Made by a program: the position numbers and the translations under genes
The notes under the pieces: model-generated
The model's database searches: none
Told to the model about the DNA's origin: nothing
The model's input: the letters and a program-made list of their open reading frames with translations, nothing else
Source of the DNA: Sipunculus nudus
Taxonomy: Eukaryota; Annelida; Sipuncula; Golfingiida; Sipunculidae
NCBI GenBank assembly: GCA_026874595.1
Contig: CM049308.1
Coordinates: 73,940,624-74,004,623, forward strand
DNA length: 64,000 nucleotides
Direction: 5' to 3'
Shown: piece by piece, positions 14,077-23,915 of the stretch
Layout of the letters: each line of letters begins with the position of its first letter
Numbering within the stretch: position 1 is the stretch's first letter

Positions 14077-17000
14077 GCAAGTCAAACGAAAAGTTTTAGT
14101 TTCTTCTCGTCGGGAGGCAGACCGGCAGCTACAGTTTTTGTGTAGATTAATGGGAATCATGCATGTACAGATTTAAATAAAGAAATGCTATGCGAGGATG
14201 CATACATATAATGTCTGAGTAAACTACGGAAATGATGATTTATATATTTAACATTAAAAAATATAATCGTTCGTGACAGTAGCAGCTACAATGACATTGA
14301 ATGACAGCATCCTAATTGTTATTGAGTATATACCTAAAAAGGAAAAAAAAGCTCCTACAGCTTTACCCTAAATATGCAGTATCGAGTTATACTAGTTAAC
14401 AATGGGGAAAAGGGATTATGTTTACTGTCATAGGTTAGTTTTATCACTACATAGACTTAAGCATCTGTGTATTTTGACTTTCTTCTCAAATTTCCTTGAT
14501 GGAAATCTAGAACTGACACGTATATCATACATTAACCTCGGCTTACACGAACTGCAAAAAAAATAGTTTTAGATCACCAAAATAGTCGAATTTAGAAAAG
14601 ATAGTCATTACAAAGCAGGATCGGATCATGCTGCTAGTTCCTGGGTAAGAAGCATCGCCCACGAAGGGGAAATTCGCTATGGATAGTAAACTTCAACGTT
14701 ACCAAACTTCATCACTCTCTTCTTACGCTAAGAACACTGGTTCCAACGAACGGCCAAATATCAGACCAACGACAGCGGGTGTCGCAGGTTTAATTTGGAG
14801 CTGGATGCAAAATACACATTCTCATTGGTCTGGTAACAATTCTTTGCTCTGCGCCAGCCCTGGCGGTGGGACCCAGAGAAACTGACAAAGCAGCGATTAC
14901 AGCGAGGGAGATAAATGACGACTGCAGTGTATAACCGCTGCTTGAGGAGAGGGGACCCATCGGGGCAGCCCACTTGGGTCAGGGATGCAAATGGACAAGT
15001 CTTCTAGTGATGGAGGGGGGACTGCATGGGGTATCTTTCACACTTACGATATCTTTGTTTGCCACGATCCTGACTTCTGCGATAGCAACCTTGATGTTGA
15101 TCCCGCGATTAGTTAGGGAGGAGTCACCGTACACGGAATTCAACTGTAATAGAAAGTTTATATTACAACACGTTTAACAAATTTAAAATCCAACTTGACT
15201 TTGATATCTTAATATAATACACATACCACTGGACGGATTTAAGATTTGTTTTCAGATCGCTGGTTCGATATCTCGGCTTTTATAATGTGGCGCAATATAA
15301 TGACAATATTAAATCTGTGTGACCGTTCATTTTACATGCTGTGCCTGTATTTCAGAGTTTTTTTTTAAATATAGGCCTAAACACAATGGCTTCGATAACA
15401 CAAATACTATAGATGATATCACTTATGTTCGGGTACTGATACTTCGGATAAAAAAATATTTAACATCCCTTTAACTGAAAAAAAAAAAAAAAAATATAGA
15501 ATACCATACTTTTAAATTCCGGACAATATAATTTAAAAAAACTCCGTGGTGAAATCGATGTTCTTGTGGACTATAGTAAGAACCCACAAATAATTCATAA
15601 ATGCCCTTGAGCGACAAAGCTTTTACAGTGTCTTCGTTCCTACGTACTCCTGTAGGTTATTGTCACTCATAAAGCAATATGATAAATCAATGAATATCTT
15701 TGTGGCTGGTAAAAAAACTACGTATCTAATCTGACATTAAACTGTCAAATATTTGAACAAATATATAACCAAATTGTTATTCAATCTTGGGAATATCTGG
15801 AAAAGGGAATATAAAAAAAAGAATTATTGCTTTTCTTTATGTGTGTACGTGTGTGTGCATGTTCAGCCTAGATATACGTCATTCAGTCACTAATATATGC
15901 TGCTTCTCCGCGTATAATGAGAGGTCTCCAGTGGGGTTAGACCAGCGCAGTTCATGAATCAGCCGCCTTGTAATTATCTACACGTATGAGTACCGCAGAT
16001 ACATCAAACCTCTCGTCCTCCCCGTGCGGGATTAGAGCGTTTGGCGTGACGTCACAACACACGGTAAACAGCTTGTTCGTCAGAAATTCATGCGCATGAC
16101 ACATATTGTAGCAGGACGGTAAAGGCTTTGTGGTTTTAACATATATGATGACACAGAAAGGTCAGTGTTGATATAACCCTTCCCCCATGATGAACATATG
16201 CCTGTGATGTTTATGCATAAAAGACAGGGTCCGGATTCTTTGTCTTTCTGAGGATCAAATTCTTCATACTTATACTTTGAAATTCAGGTGACGCCGGTGC
16301 AGTATAAACATACCCTGGGCGGTCATTAAGTGCATGTATATTTCAGACGACATAAAGCCGTCTGCTCAGTTCAGAACTTGCTTAGATTGTAATGGCGGAC
16401 TTTTTCCGTTCAGGTTAGCAATGATGATGTATTACCTTGATGGATAAACTGGAGACTAGTATGCAGGAATCCCTTGCTAATAGGAAAAATAAATCCTATG
16501 AATAGAATATTTTTTTAGTATAAATATATTATGGAGGACAGTTTGTATCATTGAATTCAGGACAATGCAGTACACGTAAATTGATGAAACTTCCGCCAGA
16601 ATAAGAAAAAATAATTAAAAATGAATTCTTTTGACTGAGTTGCAGGAGTTTATGAAACAGCAAATATATTATGGAAGCAATTTAAAAAAAAATAATAAAA
16701 ACGATTCGAGCAATAAAAGATTTATCCGCAAAGAGTATGTAAGGCATCTATCATCTATATATGAAGGTACACTGTTATATGGACTCACCCCGGTGTCATA
16801 CTGCGCCAGTAATAGAGACTTCAGTCTATCTTCTTTGTCGGCTGATCCTGTCCACCCCCATTTGTTGTAAATGGCCTCGGCTAAATCATCCACGACGTAT
16901 ATGGCAACCTCAACATTGGCCGACAGCGCATTAACGGCGCAACCTGAGGTAGAGAAATAAAAAATAATTAAAAAGTTACTAAAGATGATTCAACCATTAA

Positions 17001-17398
17001 AGAGAACGAAAGTTTAAAAAAATGATATTGGTTAAAAAGAGATTAAAATAAAATTTGCTTCCATTTTTGTTTTCAATAAAAAAATATTTACATAAAAGTC
17101 AGACTATGAGAACAGACAAAATAAAAGAATTTGGTATGTTGTTAAAGAGCGACTTTACGTTTAGTAATTTAAGGTAAAAGTTTAGTGCTTGTAAAATGTG
17201 TAAAATATTTAGTTTTAAAATTCCAATGTGATCATTAATTCTAGTGAAATACCTTAATTCTATTTCACATCGTTAAGACAATGAGAAATGTACTAATTTA
17301 GACGTTTTGATGAAACATGTATTTTCATAACAAACAGTTTACATGTATTGAAACTTACAGAGCGCCATCAAAGATGCCGTATAGATTAGCAAATTCAT
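5880..17398 (-). CDS. Gene A: secreted reprolysin-like metalloprotease fused to a C-type lectin domain, 14 exons, 501 aa
   Basis: Exons in transcript order: 17398-17359, 16943-16789, 15143-15048, 13992-13910, 13456-13416, 12750-12636, 12107-11928, 10952-10787, 10491-10366, 8182-8080, 7854-7683, 6690-6613, 6087-5945, 5887-5880. All have GT-AG borders, and the 1506-nt frame has no interruption. Residues 1-20 are a signal peptide (MNLLIYTASLMAL...). The catalytic domain starts at about 23 with NVEVAIYVVDDLAEAIY, as in M12B/ADAMTS enzymes, and carries HELGHVLGLID (172-182), a Met-turn at M217 and WCICSQDAL. A Cys-rich ADAMTS-like module follows (about 238-343; LPGAEHSDRRKQCEVF, GTPCGNGK, MCLNGECVD). 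Next is a Gly/Ser/Pro linker (344-369) and a full C-type lectin domain (370-499) with six cysteines (371, 382, 402, 467, 484, 496). There is no prodomain, disintegrin or thrombospondin repeat. The third zinc ligand position is Asp182. Likely role: extracellular proteolysis directed by glycan binding (inference). The first exon could instead be 23836-23797. Confidence 0.85.
5945..6087 (-). CDS. Gene A exon 13, C-terminal half of the lectin domain
   Basis: It encodes WTGWARNNPRSNQDC...WFSKDC...YYICSLK (residues 453-499). It holds the three distal conserved cysteines (467, 484, 496) of a C-type lectin fold. At the sugar-site positions it reads NNP and FSKDC in place of EPN and WND, so canonical calcium-dependent sugar binding is doubtful. 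The acceptor is TTCCCACAG and the donor GTAAGT. Confidence 0.88.
6088..6612. other. Gene A intron 12, with repeat relic
   Basis: At about 6172-6200 the sequence CAGGGGCGGATCACGAGG followed by GGGGGTTTAGCCCCC resembles the end of a hAT-type or MITE element. No matching second end is clear. No exon is seen. Confidence 0.3.
6613..6690 (-). CDS. Gene A exon 12, central lectin-domain exon
   Basis: It encodes TRSKSAWIGLERVNGNWRWM plus DGTPYT (residues 427-452), the WIGL and WRWxDG core of a C-type lectin domain. It enters in phase 2 and leaves in phase 2, after ATTGCAG and before GTGAGT. Confidence 0.9.
7683..7854 (-). CDS. Gene A exon 11, N-terminal half of the lectin domain
   Basis: It encodes TCPDGWKQFEGSCYASLSNN through CQTQGGNLASIPSQAVNDFL (residues 370-426), the CPxGW, CY and GGxLASI signatures. 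It enters in phase 1, so the whole lectin module (exons 11-13) is bounded by phase-1 introns, the symmetry typical of shuffled extracellular domains. Confidence 0.9.
7855..8079. other. Gene A intron 10
   Basis: A short AT-rich intron between the linker exon and the first lectin exon. I see nothing else in it. Confidence 0.7.
8080..8182 (-). CDS. Gene A exon 10, end of Cys-rich module and flexible linker
   Basis: It encodes MCLNGECVDGGSSSAGGSTG followed by more Gly/Ser/Pro/Ala (residues 335-369). The first nine residues close the ADAMTS-like Cys-rich module; the rest is a flexible tether to the lectin domain. The matching exon in gene B (44696-44737) starts ICLNGECVDASSA and then stops. Confidence 0.85.
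9135..9225 (-). repeat. tRNA-like SINE head remnant
   Basis: On the minus strand it contains GTGTCACAAGTAAGGGGTTC followed by GAAACCCC, a perfect B-box core (GGTTCGAAACC) in a stem. The same GTGTCACAxGTxAGGGGTTCGA string occurs at 9547-9625, so the two are copies of one family. Pairing elsewhere is too poor for a functional tRNA. Confidence 0.5.
9547..9625 (-). repeat. tRNA-like SINE head remnant, second copy
   Basis: On the minus strand it contains GGCTTGGCGGTAAAAC (A-box-like), then GTGTCACAGGTTAGGGGTTC and GATTCCACG (B box GGTTCGATTCC). Spacing between the boxes resembles a tRNA, but no good acceptor stem or CCA end is visible, so I call it a SINE head. Confidence 0.5.
9747..10030 (+). 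repeat. tRNA-derived SINE, near full length
   Basis: The head reads CTTCTGTGGCTCAGGAGTAG then AGCACAGGACTC (A box) and TGTGAATTCGAATCTCGGCC (B box). The body contains GGGTGAGCGCTCTGCAGG and CACTCACAAACGAGTGCGCC, and the tail AACACCAGGATATAAAAT. The same head, body and tail recur inverted at 53430-53625, which defines the family within this window. It lies antisense in intron 9 of gene A. Confidence 0.75.
10366..10491 (-). CDS. Gene A exon 9, Cys-rich module
   Basis: It encodes ASPCKFVSGECIKKEPTPQY, PWRWRDFGDAPLLAGTPCGN and GK (residues 293-334). GTPCGNGK followed by CLNGECV is the signature end of the ADAMTS Cys-rich region. It is 126 nt in phase 0/0, the same length as gene B 43883-44008. 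Confidence 0.9.
10787..10952 (-). CDS. Gene A exon 8, post-catalytic Cys-rich start
   Basis: It encodes KFTCLTNEPEVKLTADTSKL through QCEVFKMESTDPSTYSIEYR (residues 238-292). LPGAxxxDxRxQCEVF resembles the disintegrin-like/Cys-rich start of ADAMTS proteins. It is 166 nt, identical in length to gene B 43141-43306. Confidence 0.9.
11928..12107 (-). CDS. Gene A exon 7, second half of zinc motif and Met-turn
   Basis: It continues the zinc motif as LGLIDQGYQLQRK (residues 178-190), so the residue at the third ligand position is Asp182. The Met-turn is TKAVMAGN (M217), followed by WCICSQDAL, the conserved segment after the active site in reprolysins. It is 180 nt, like gene B 42351-42530. Confidence 0.92.
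12636..12750 (-). CDS. Gene A exon 6, HELGH zinc-binding exon
   Basis: It encodes residues 140-176 ending RLAAHELGH. The two zinc histidines (172, 176) and the catalytic Glu173 are intact. The donor GTGTAAGA splits Val177. It is 115 nt, as in gene B 41748-41862. Confidence 0.93.
12771..13045. repeat. TA- and CA-rich microsatellite cluster
   Basis: (TA)n at 12771-12818, (AC)n at 12966-12990 and interrupted (TA)n to about 13045, all in intron 5 of gene A just upstream of the zinc-motif exon. Confidence 0.9.
13416..13456 (-). CDS. Gene A exon 5, 41-nt catalytic-domain exon
   Basis: It encodes KNGPFHNRMGFSA (residues 126-138). The acceptor is preceded by an unusually long poly-T run (about 15 T) and the donor is GTATGT. 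Gene B 41303-41343 has the same length and reads MDGPFHERMGFSA. Confidence 0.85.
13813..13848. repeat. (CT)n microsatellite
   Basis: About 36 bp of CT dinucleotide, followed by an AAT/TTA-rich stretch, just downstream of gene A exon 4 on its own strand. Confidence 0.95.
13910..13992 (-). CDS. Gene A exon 4, catalytic domain
   Basis: It encodes ESYSSLYDLCKWQNDKTGGR then DAALFIGL (residues 98-125). The DAALFIG stretch corresponds to the central strand before the active site in reprolysins. Gene B 40837-40919 is the same length with 83 nt. Confidence 0.9.
14035..14073. repeat. (TA)n microsatellite
   Basis: A TA dinucleotide run in intron 3 of gene A, about 40 bp from exon 4. Confidence 0.95.
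14600..15020. other. GC-richer intronic insert in gene A intron 3
   Basis: The base composition rises relative to the surrounding intron. I find no splice-compatible exon that continues the protease frame; exons 3 and 4 already join in phase and match gene B. It is probably a decayed mobile element of unknown type. Confidence 0.3.
15048..15143 (-). CDS. Gene A exon 3, catalytic domain
   Basis: It encodes LNSVYGDSSLTNRGINIKVA then IAEVRIVANKDI (residues 66-97), matching the helix and second strand of the M12B fold. It is 96 nt, phase 0/0, identical in length to gene B 40232-40327. Confidence 0.92.
16789..16943 (-). CDS. Gene A exon 2, signal-peptide junction and start of catalytic domain
   Basis: It starts in phase 1, making Cys14, and encodes CAVNALSANVEVAIYVVDDL through GWTGSADKEDRLKSLLLAQY. 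The signal peptide passes straight into the first strand of the catalytic domain. It is uninterrupted here, whereas the gene B counterpart is split by a 5.28-kb insertion. Confidence 0.93.
17359..17398 (-). CDS. Gene A exon 1 (proximal), signal-peptide exon
   Basis: ATG AAT TTG ... CTC T, then GTAAGT. It is 40 nt and encodes MNLLIYTASLMAL, with Cys14 completed by exon 2. Its length, phase and donor match gene B exon 1 (32990-33029) and the orphan exon at 23836-23797. TATATATA at 17521-17528 is about 125 bp upstream, further than in the other two, so this exon may be an alternative first exon. Confidence 0.7.
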
Positions 17399-18699
17399 AG
17401 CAACTGCTACTTTTCTTTCCAACTCAATCTTCCTACTTTTTCAACGGTTTATCCCTTCCAGAAAGGATTGTTGTTGTAGCAAATATATGATGTCTTTGAC
17501 ATGTACTGGGGAGTATCTGGTATATATACATGTTGGTGATTCATACAGGTACGTGCGAGGTAGGGTCATTTAGAGGTGAATAATTAGTCGTTTTCAGGGC
17601 GAGGCCATACTCACGTATAAGGTATGCTTCATCGCTGACCGTCCTCGGCGGAGGGTCACGTGACCGGACATGCAACGGTCGTCTGGGCAAGTTAGCTTTA
17701 CTGGGAAAACTAGAGTAAACAAACATTACGCACGGTACTATACAAAAGGTGTATATATCAAAGGCTACGATCAGTTTCCGAGTACGCGCAGAGGGATAAA
17801 AAAGTGCACTTTAGATAAGTAAACAGTAAAATTAATTCTTGCACCGAAGCAAGGTGGGTACGTGAACTTATAGAGAGTCTTACTCAAATCGTACTGAATA
17901 GTTCACCACTGTCTGGTCTCAAGTATATTATAATAATGCAGTGTCAATATTGGTATGTCTGTCTGACAAATTGAGACCCAGGTACCCAGGGATGGGTCTC
18001 AATTTTTTCATGACCGAATTTCATAAATTATCTGAAAATGTGGGATTATTCTCAAGTCAGGTTTTGTTGTATCGAACTTGCCCCGGCCTAAATCGTGACG
18101 TGAAAGGTTATTGTCCGTCCCTCTAAAGAATATACATATTTTTTTTCGGTAATATTTATTAACAAAGTCAATTTATCAAAGAAAATTATCTTTTTCTAAC
18201 CGTACGGGGTACAGTTATCCATAAGGAAACCAGCATCATACATACAATCAGAATTGAGAGAAACAATTTATTTATTATAGATTATTATATAATAGTCTAT
18301 TATGTTCACGACATGTTGCCTGAAGTCACCGTGTCATTTGAAATACAGTGTCAATTTTTACTTGGTAACATAAATATATAAAAAAAATCATCGTCAGCTT
18401 AAAGACGTCATTGCACGAGGAAACGCCTGAAGAGTTGTAAAGTATACATTCAATATGTTTAAATCAAATAATGTTCTATCGTTGTAAGATTATGCGTGTG
18501 CACCTTAATGTATTTGAGATATTACAACCAAGTATAAGATTTAAAATATATGGTCACGCAGAAAGGCAGAAATGTAACAAAATGTAACATTCCAATTATT
18601 GATATATTTTTAAATACAGTATATAATTCTTATTCTCTTAATAGGTGGGGTTGATTACATTGATCAACCCTCGTTGCCAAAATATGGCTGGAGTGGGGT

Positions 18700-18700
<1 letters not shown>

Positions 18701-18794
<94 letters not shown>
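18701..18794. repeat. (TA)n microsatellite
   Basis: About 94 bp of pure TA dinucleotide. The IYIYIY open frames over it are not genes. Confidence 0.97.
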
Positions 18795-18795
<1 letters not shown>

Positions 18796-21700
18796 CTGTT
18801 TGTTTTTGAGTGGACCGATGGGGGCGTTCCATGGATAACAATAAGTTCCTTTTCTGGCTCGTTCCGCTGTGACAAACTTTTCAGATTTGGTGTCCGTCAC
18901 GAATCATGCAGGGCACAATAAAGCGTTAATCATATACAGAACACCTTGACGTTCGAGGCACACAGCCAAACATTCACTCAGATGTCCTTTATGCTAATAC
19001 TCTACGTGACATTAATTTTCATTCTGCATGCGTATTTGGTTTGCACTCCGGTGACCATGTTTACATACCGAGAACAGGGAAACCTTATAATTAATAAGTA
19101 CCAAGGGCCCTCATGTACTAGCAATGTCTGATCACTTGAAATAACAAATATATATAGCCAAATCCACCGCGACGTATTTTTATTTAGTTATTAATGTGAC
19201 TACACTTTTGATATATATGACATGTCATGTTTTCCTGACCTCTGCTGTATGATATACTATGGCTGGCTTCATTTTCGCGTTGCTAAGATTTCGCGATTTT
19301 CACATTCTCACTGTTTCGCGAGGGTTCAATTTTCGCGGTATCACCATGCATAAAATGACCTACGCAGAGTATATCCCCATTTTATGAAACATACAAAGTA
19401 ATATGTGCGCAAAATCGTTACATTTGGACGGGGACCCAAGATCTGATTATTTATAATAGCTATCTTAGATTAACAATGACATACAAGATAAATACAAAAT
19501 CAACCTTTTGCTTTCCGACTTGACTTCGCCGATTGGACCTCTTGTTAACGAAGGTTTTAATTTCGCGATAATTTACCATTCGCGAACATAGCGAATTGCA
19601 AACCTCGAGAACAAAAGGGAAACAGTAATCTAGTGAAGATAAAATCATGACATTCATGTATGTGTGCCTATTTGTAGCGGTTCTAAAGGAAGGTGCTCTT
19701 GTTTTGTGGAACTTTTTACCCTTTTACCCTCTGGAAATGTACTTCGGAACAAGACATTATATATTACATTTATTTTAAAAGCAGTTTTATGGCTTTAAAA
19801 AAACTATAATCTTTATTTATTTTACTTGGATTGTAAAACTAGTTATAATAAAAGTACGAAACCCACTCCATGCTTCGGATGGTGGCACTCGGCGGTCTGC
19901 AGAGGTGGAGGAACCGGAAAACCTATAGAAAACCACCGACCTTGGTAGGGCCAACACAACGAACTCTCATGGGATAGAACCCGGGTCGCCAGACATAATC
20001 TGGTGACGTCAGGGATTTGAAAATATTCCTCTGACGTTCGTGAACAAATTGTGGTAACGGTGGTAGTTTGATAAGATACCATATATGTTAATTATTTGTC
20101 TGGAGAAAATATCAGAGGAAATTATTCTCGTTCTTTTGATGCATTCGATAGTTATTTCATCTTTTCAAATTCAAAATTTACAAAGAAGTCATTTTTTTAA
20201 ATTATATATATTCTTAAAATCACCATGGTTGCTATGGAAACATGCTCATATTTTACAGAAAGCTGGCACCCGAAAAAAGCTATGATTACATTTTTATGAT
20301 ATGAAGATCAATGTCTTTCAAAAATAATGATAGCAGTAAACCTTATTTTGTTACTGGCAGGCCTTATTTTTCACATGATGTGTTCTTGTTATGACCTGAA
20401 GCTGACCTGACCAACATTTGTAACGCCCATCCCCTCGATAAAACCAACGTCACCTGTCCCTGTGACTGCCACTGTTTATATGACATGCCCCAGTGATGTT
20501 CAAAATCACGGGCGTAGCCGGGGGTGGCACAAGGGGCCACGCCCGTCCTCCGGCTAATCTGACTTTGTATGTAATGTTGAGAAAAACTTTAGAGTTTGTC
20601 TTCTTCTCCTGCAGTTGCAGGCTAAGTATAAAGGTAACATAAATATTCTAATGTGTCAGCTACATATACCTGAAGAAAAAAAATCACGTAGCTTTATTTT
20701 AATTAACTATAGAAATTATAACATTTCATCTGTCGCAAATAAAATGGTCTTGTAATCGCGTGCTTAATGGAGCATCTAATGCAAAAAAAAATCCAAAAAA
20801 AATCATCCAAAGATTTTAGAAAGCGACATATATTTTACTATTAGTCCAATAAAAAGTAGGTTGATGTCACTGAGCGCTGACAAGAGTGGAAATTAGAAAA
20901 AAAAACAAAATATCATATGAAGAACATTGTACCAGGTTTACCATTGTTTGGGTCTGATATTTCTTTGTAATAACTTTCAGGTAGATTTAGAATGAAGGGT
21001 GTTTTTGTCAGGGATGCTACCTGAATGCTGTGTCATGAAAGATATAAAGCTGGTTCACCAGTACCGTACGAGTACAATACATGGCATTCACTGCACCTGG
21101 TGACCTGTGAGAGCACGTGACCAGAGACACGCCACCCGATTCATCGGCACCAGTTACTTGTTGATATTAATCCGTCGTATGTATATGCTAAAAGCTGCTC
21201 TTTCAGGTAAGCCGCTTTTATAATTGATTAACAGGTGCGTGTGATGTAACAGGTGTGCCCGCACAGATAATGAACGTTCATCCCAACTTTTCTCAAGTGC
21301 TTTAGGCCTATAGCTGTCCTGAACTGGCCTTCCTGTATAATTGTGTGTTTAAATTAATGCAGTGGAATATATATAAATATGTCGCAAAAATAATGATATA
21401 AATATTCAGTGTGTTTAGTTTACACACACACATTTTATTATACAGGAAAACCAAAAACAGGATAGTTTGCTTGCGCGTATTCATGCGTCATATGATACTA
21501 AATATGCAACGAAAATGATATGACAAGCTGATATATAAATGATTCAAATTGAAGAAATTTGCCTATCATGCTAATGTACTACTCACTATTATTGAATGTC
21601 AATTAACATGCACATTAGGTCAAGAATAAAGAACGCACCCAGCCATGGTAATTCAAAAAATTACTAAATAAAAGTTTGTATCTTAGTGTGTCTAAGATAT

Positions 21701-22137
21701 AACTTTTATGGCCATGATTATCGTGCGTCTCTAAGCTCCGGTTTTGCATAGATTTAGCATTATATGTACAAAAAAATAAAATAATGATATTTCACAACCT
21801 TCAATATGACTTAAAGATAGGTCCCCAATTTTTCTTTGATCGCACACCACAGAAAAATATATGTCACGAAATTGTTTTGAAATTAACTTATATTGAGCTA
21901 ATAGAATATTGTGTATTTGTTACCATATATTAAGGCGTACGAATAAATAACCTATTGTCTGCTGTTCTTGAAGCATATGATATAGCAGTTGAAGTCAGAT
22001 TTGAATCTACATCATGTACTACGCGGTGGCATCGTATAAGGAGGAGCACGACGAGGGGTCTCGTTGTTTGTGTTCACTGCAGCAGTTTTCTCTGCGTCAG
22101 ATTTCTACATGAGACCTTATATTTCTCTTCATAAGTA

Positions 22138-22142
22138 TTTAT

Positions 22143-22210
<68 letters not shown>
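22138..22210. repeat. (TA)n microsatellite
   Basis: A TA dinucleotide run with one short interruption. Confidence 0.96.
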
Positions 22211-22213
<3 letters not shown>

Positions 22214-23796
22214 GACAGCTTTTATGCACTATATGACAATCCTTTAATGATTCTTATAGTATTATACGATTTAGCACTCGATGTCTAAAGTTTCTACATG
22301 TATAAGTACATTTTATTAGTATGTTATTGATATTTTGGGATCTGTACTGATATAGGTGTTGATAAATTACTGAATTCTTACCGTACCTTCAGAAAGAATT
22401 AAACAGTGAACAAACTGGTTGTTCTGGAAATAATCCTTATAGCAAGGCAGTGAGACAAAGATATATATAATTTTATATTAGTTATCATAGAAATATGGAA
22501 ATCAATACGTTATGTCAGGGCCGTAATCTGAGCAAGGTCGGGGGGGGGGGGGGGGCCAGTAAATGCTTTGTCAGAGAGTTTAAAAAAAAAACATGCTGTA
22601 AATTGGCATTTCTGTGGGTATTTTTCTTATAATATAAGCTAAAAGGCCAAACATAATTGCTTGCTATAATTTACGTGGCTTAAGGGTAAATGAGTGATAG
22701 TCACCAGTCAAACTGTACTTTCTTGAATACACTGCTAACTATTTTTTTGGGCCTAAGAATTCTCAGATCTGGAGGGGGGGGGGGGGGGTACGGTACTGTA
22801 TATATGTACTACATAATGCGCAAAATCAGGAAAATACAATTACCTATCTACTGTGTGTAATTATTTTTCTCCAAGAACACTAACCAACTGTTTTCAGTTT
22901 TAATGCTATCATTTGACTGAAAAACTAACAGAGGCTAGCGTGGATTTGGTGGATATGTACATTCCAAATATTTCATTGTCAAAGCGTACGAAATGTACGT
23001 TGACGATTAATGTACGCAGCAACCCATGCGCACCGGACTGTGCACTACACGACCTTCTTATAACAAGAGACCTGAGACATGATTCCACAAGATACTAATG
23101 TTTCTTCTTTGGTTTCAACTTGTCATGCATGCATATCAGTATCACAAACCCAAACCGAAAAAAGATGTACCTTTGATATGACAATTGTGGTATCACTTGA
23201 TAAAGTATTTGTGTTCCGTGCATGGTTCTTTTAATCGGTGCACATCACAGGACTTAATTTGAATCAACCTGAGTTTATAGTTTCTTCGTGGAATATCGGT
23301 TAATTTTTTATGTGATATATAAATTTGTAATAATTCTGTGTTTGAAAAAAATGTTTCTTTTTGAGTGAATTATTCAAAACCACGTAAAAAAATCAAACTA
23401 AAATATAACAAATTTAAATAATACATTTATTTGTAAGAAGAACTGACAAGGTCCCTTATTATAAGTTATCAGATAATACCAAATATAATTTGGAGTTACG
23501 CAGACCGTCTGACGGCATAAACATATTGTTCGACAGGCCATGACTTAAAAGTGTCTCATTTATGCATTATTACCAACCATAAAATCAACAAAATGTTATT
23601 CTGAAACTAACTAAATTTTAAAAATATTATTTTTTTCAGTTTCATCCTTTTATTTCTACGTGTACTGATGATTTGCTGATCCAATAAGTACCAATTATAT
23701 ACAAAATATGATGTTGACTGAAGCCCGGAAGAAAACAAGTAAAAGACAGATAGACATGGAGACAGGACTAAAAGCATAAAGACGGACGCTACTTAC

Positions 23797-23836
23797 ATGT
23801 CGCGAGGAAAACCACCACTCCATATAACCCACTCAT
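23797..23836 (-). CDS. Orphan or alternative first exon encoding a signal peptide
   Basis: ATG AGT GGG ... ACA T, then GTAAGT. It is 40 nt and encodes MSGLYGVVVFLAT in phase 1, ready to make Cys with GT of gene A exon 2. It resembles gene B exon 1 (MKLLFGVAALLAS) more than the proximal gene A exon. The leader before the ATG is also similar (ACCGTTCAT, then AAGGATG in both). No other exon of a third protease gene follows before 17398, so it is either the true or alternative start of gene A, or the relic of a lost copy. Confidence 0.6.
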
Positions 23837-23906
23837 CCTTGTTGATGTTCAATGAACGGTCTACAGGATACCTTACAGCAGCGTGTTCACATACAGGACT
23901 AACAGA

Positions 23907-23915
23907 CCTTATATA
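23907..23915 (-). promoter_or_regulatory. TATA box of the distal first exon
   Basis: TATATAAGG on the minus strand. The shared ATATAAGG starts 78 bp before the ATG at 23836. Gene B has ATATAAGG 79 bp before its ATG, and the intervening leader is partly conserved. Confidence 0.55.

Larger units (their letters stand above)
17530..23796. other. Spacer between the two candidate first exons of gene A
   Basis: If transcription starts at 23915, this is part of a 6.85-kb first intron. It contains (TA)n at 18701-18794 and 22138-22210, poly-G runs near 22541 and 22774, and a repeat-like stretch at 19260-19600 with several TTCGCG motifs. A GC-richer segment lies at 19860-20060. I see no additional protease exon on either strand. 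Confidence 0.45.

Noticed and set aside
17530-23796. A complete third protease gene starting at 23836
   Set aside because: No catalytic, Cys-rich or lectin exon was found on the minus strand between 23796 and 17398, so only the first exon is supported.
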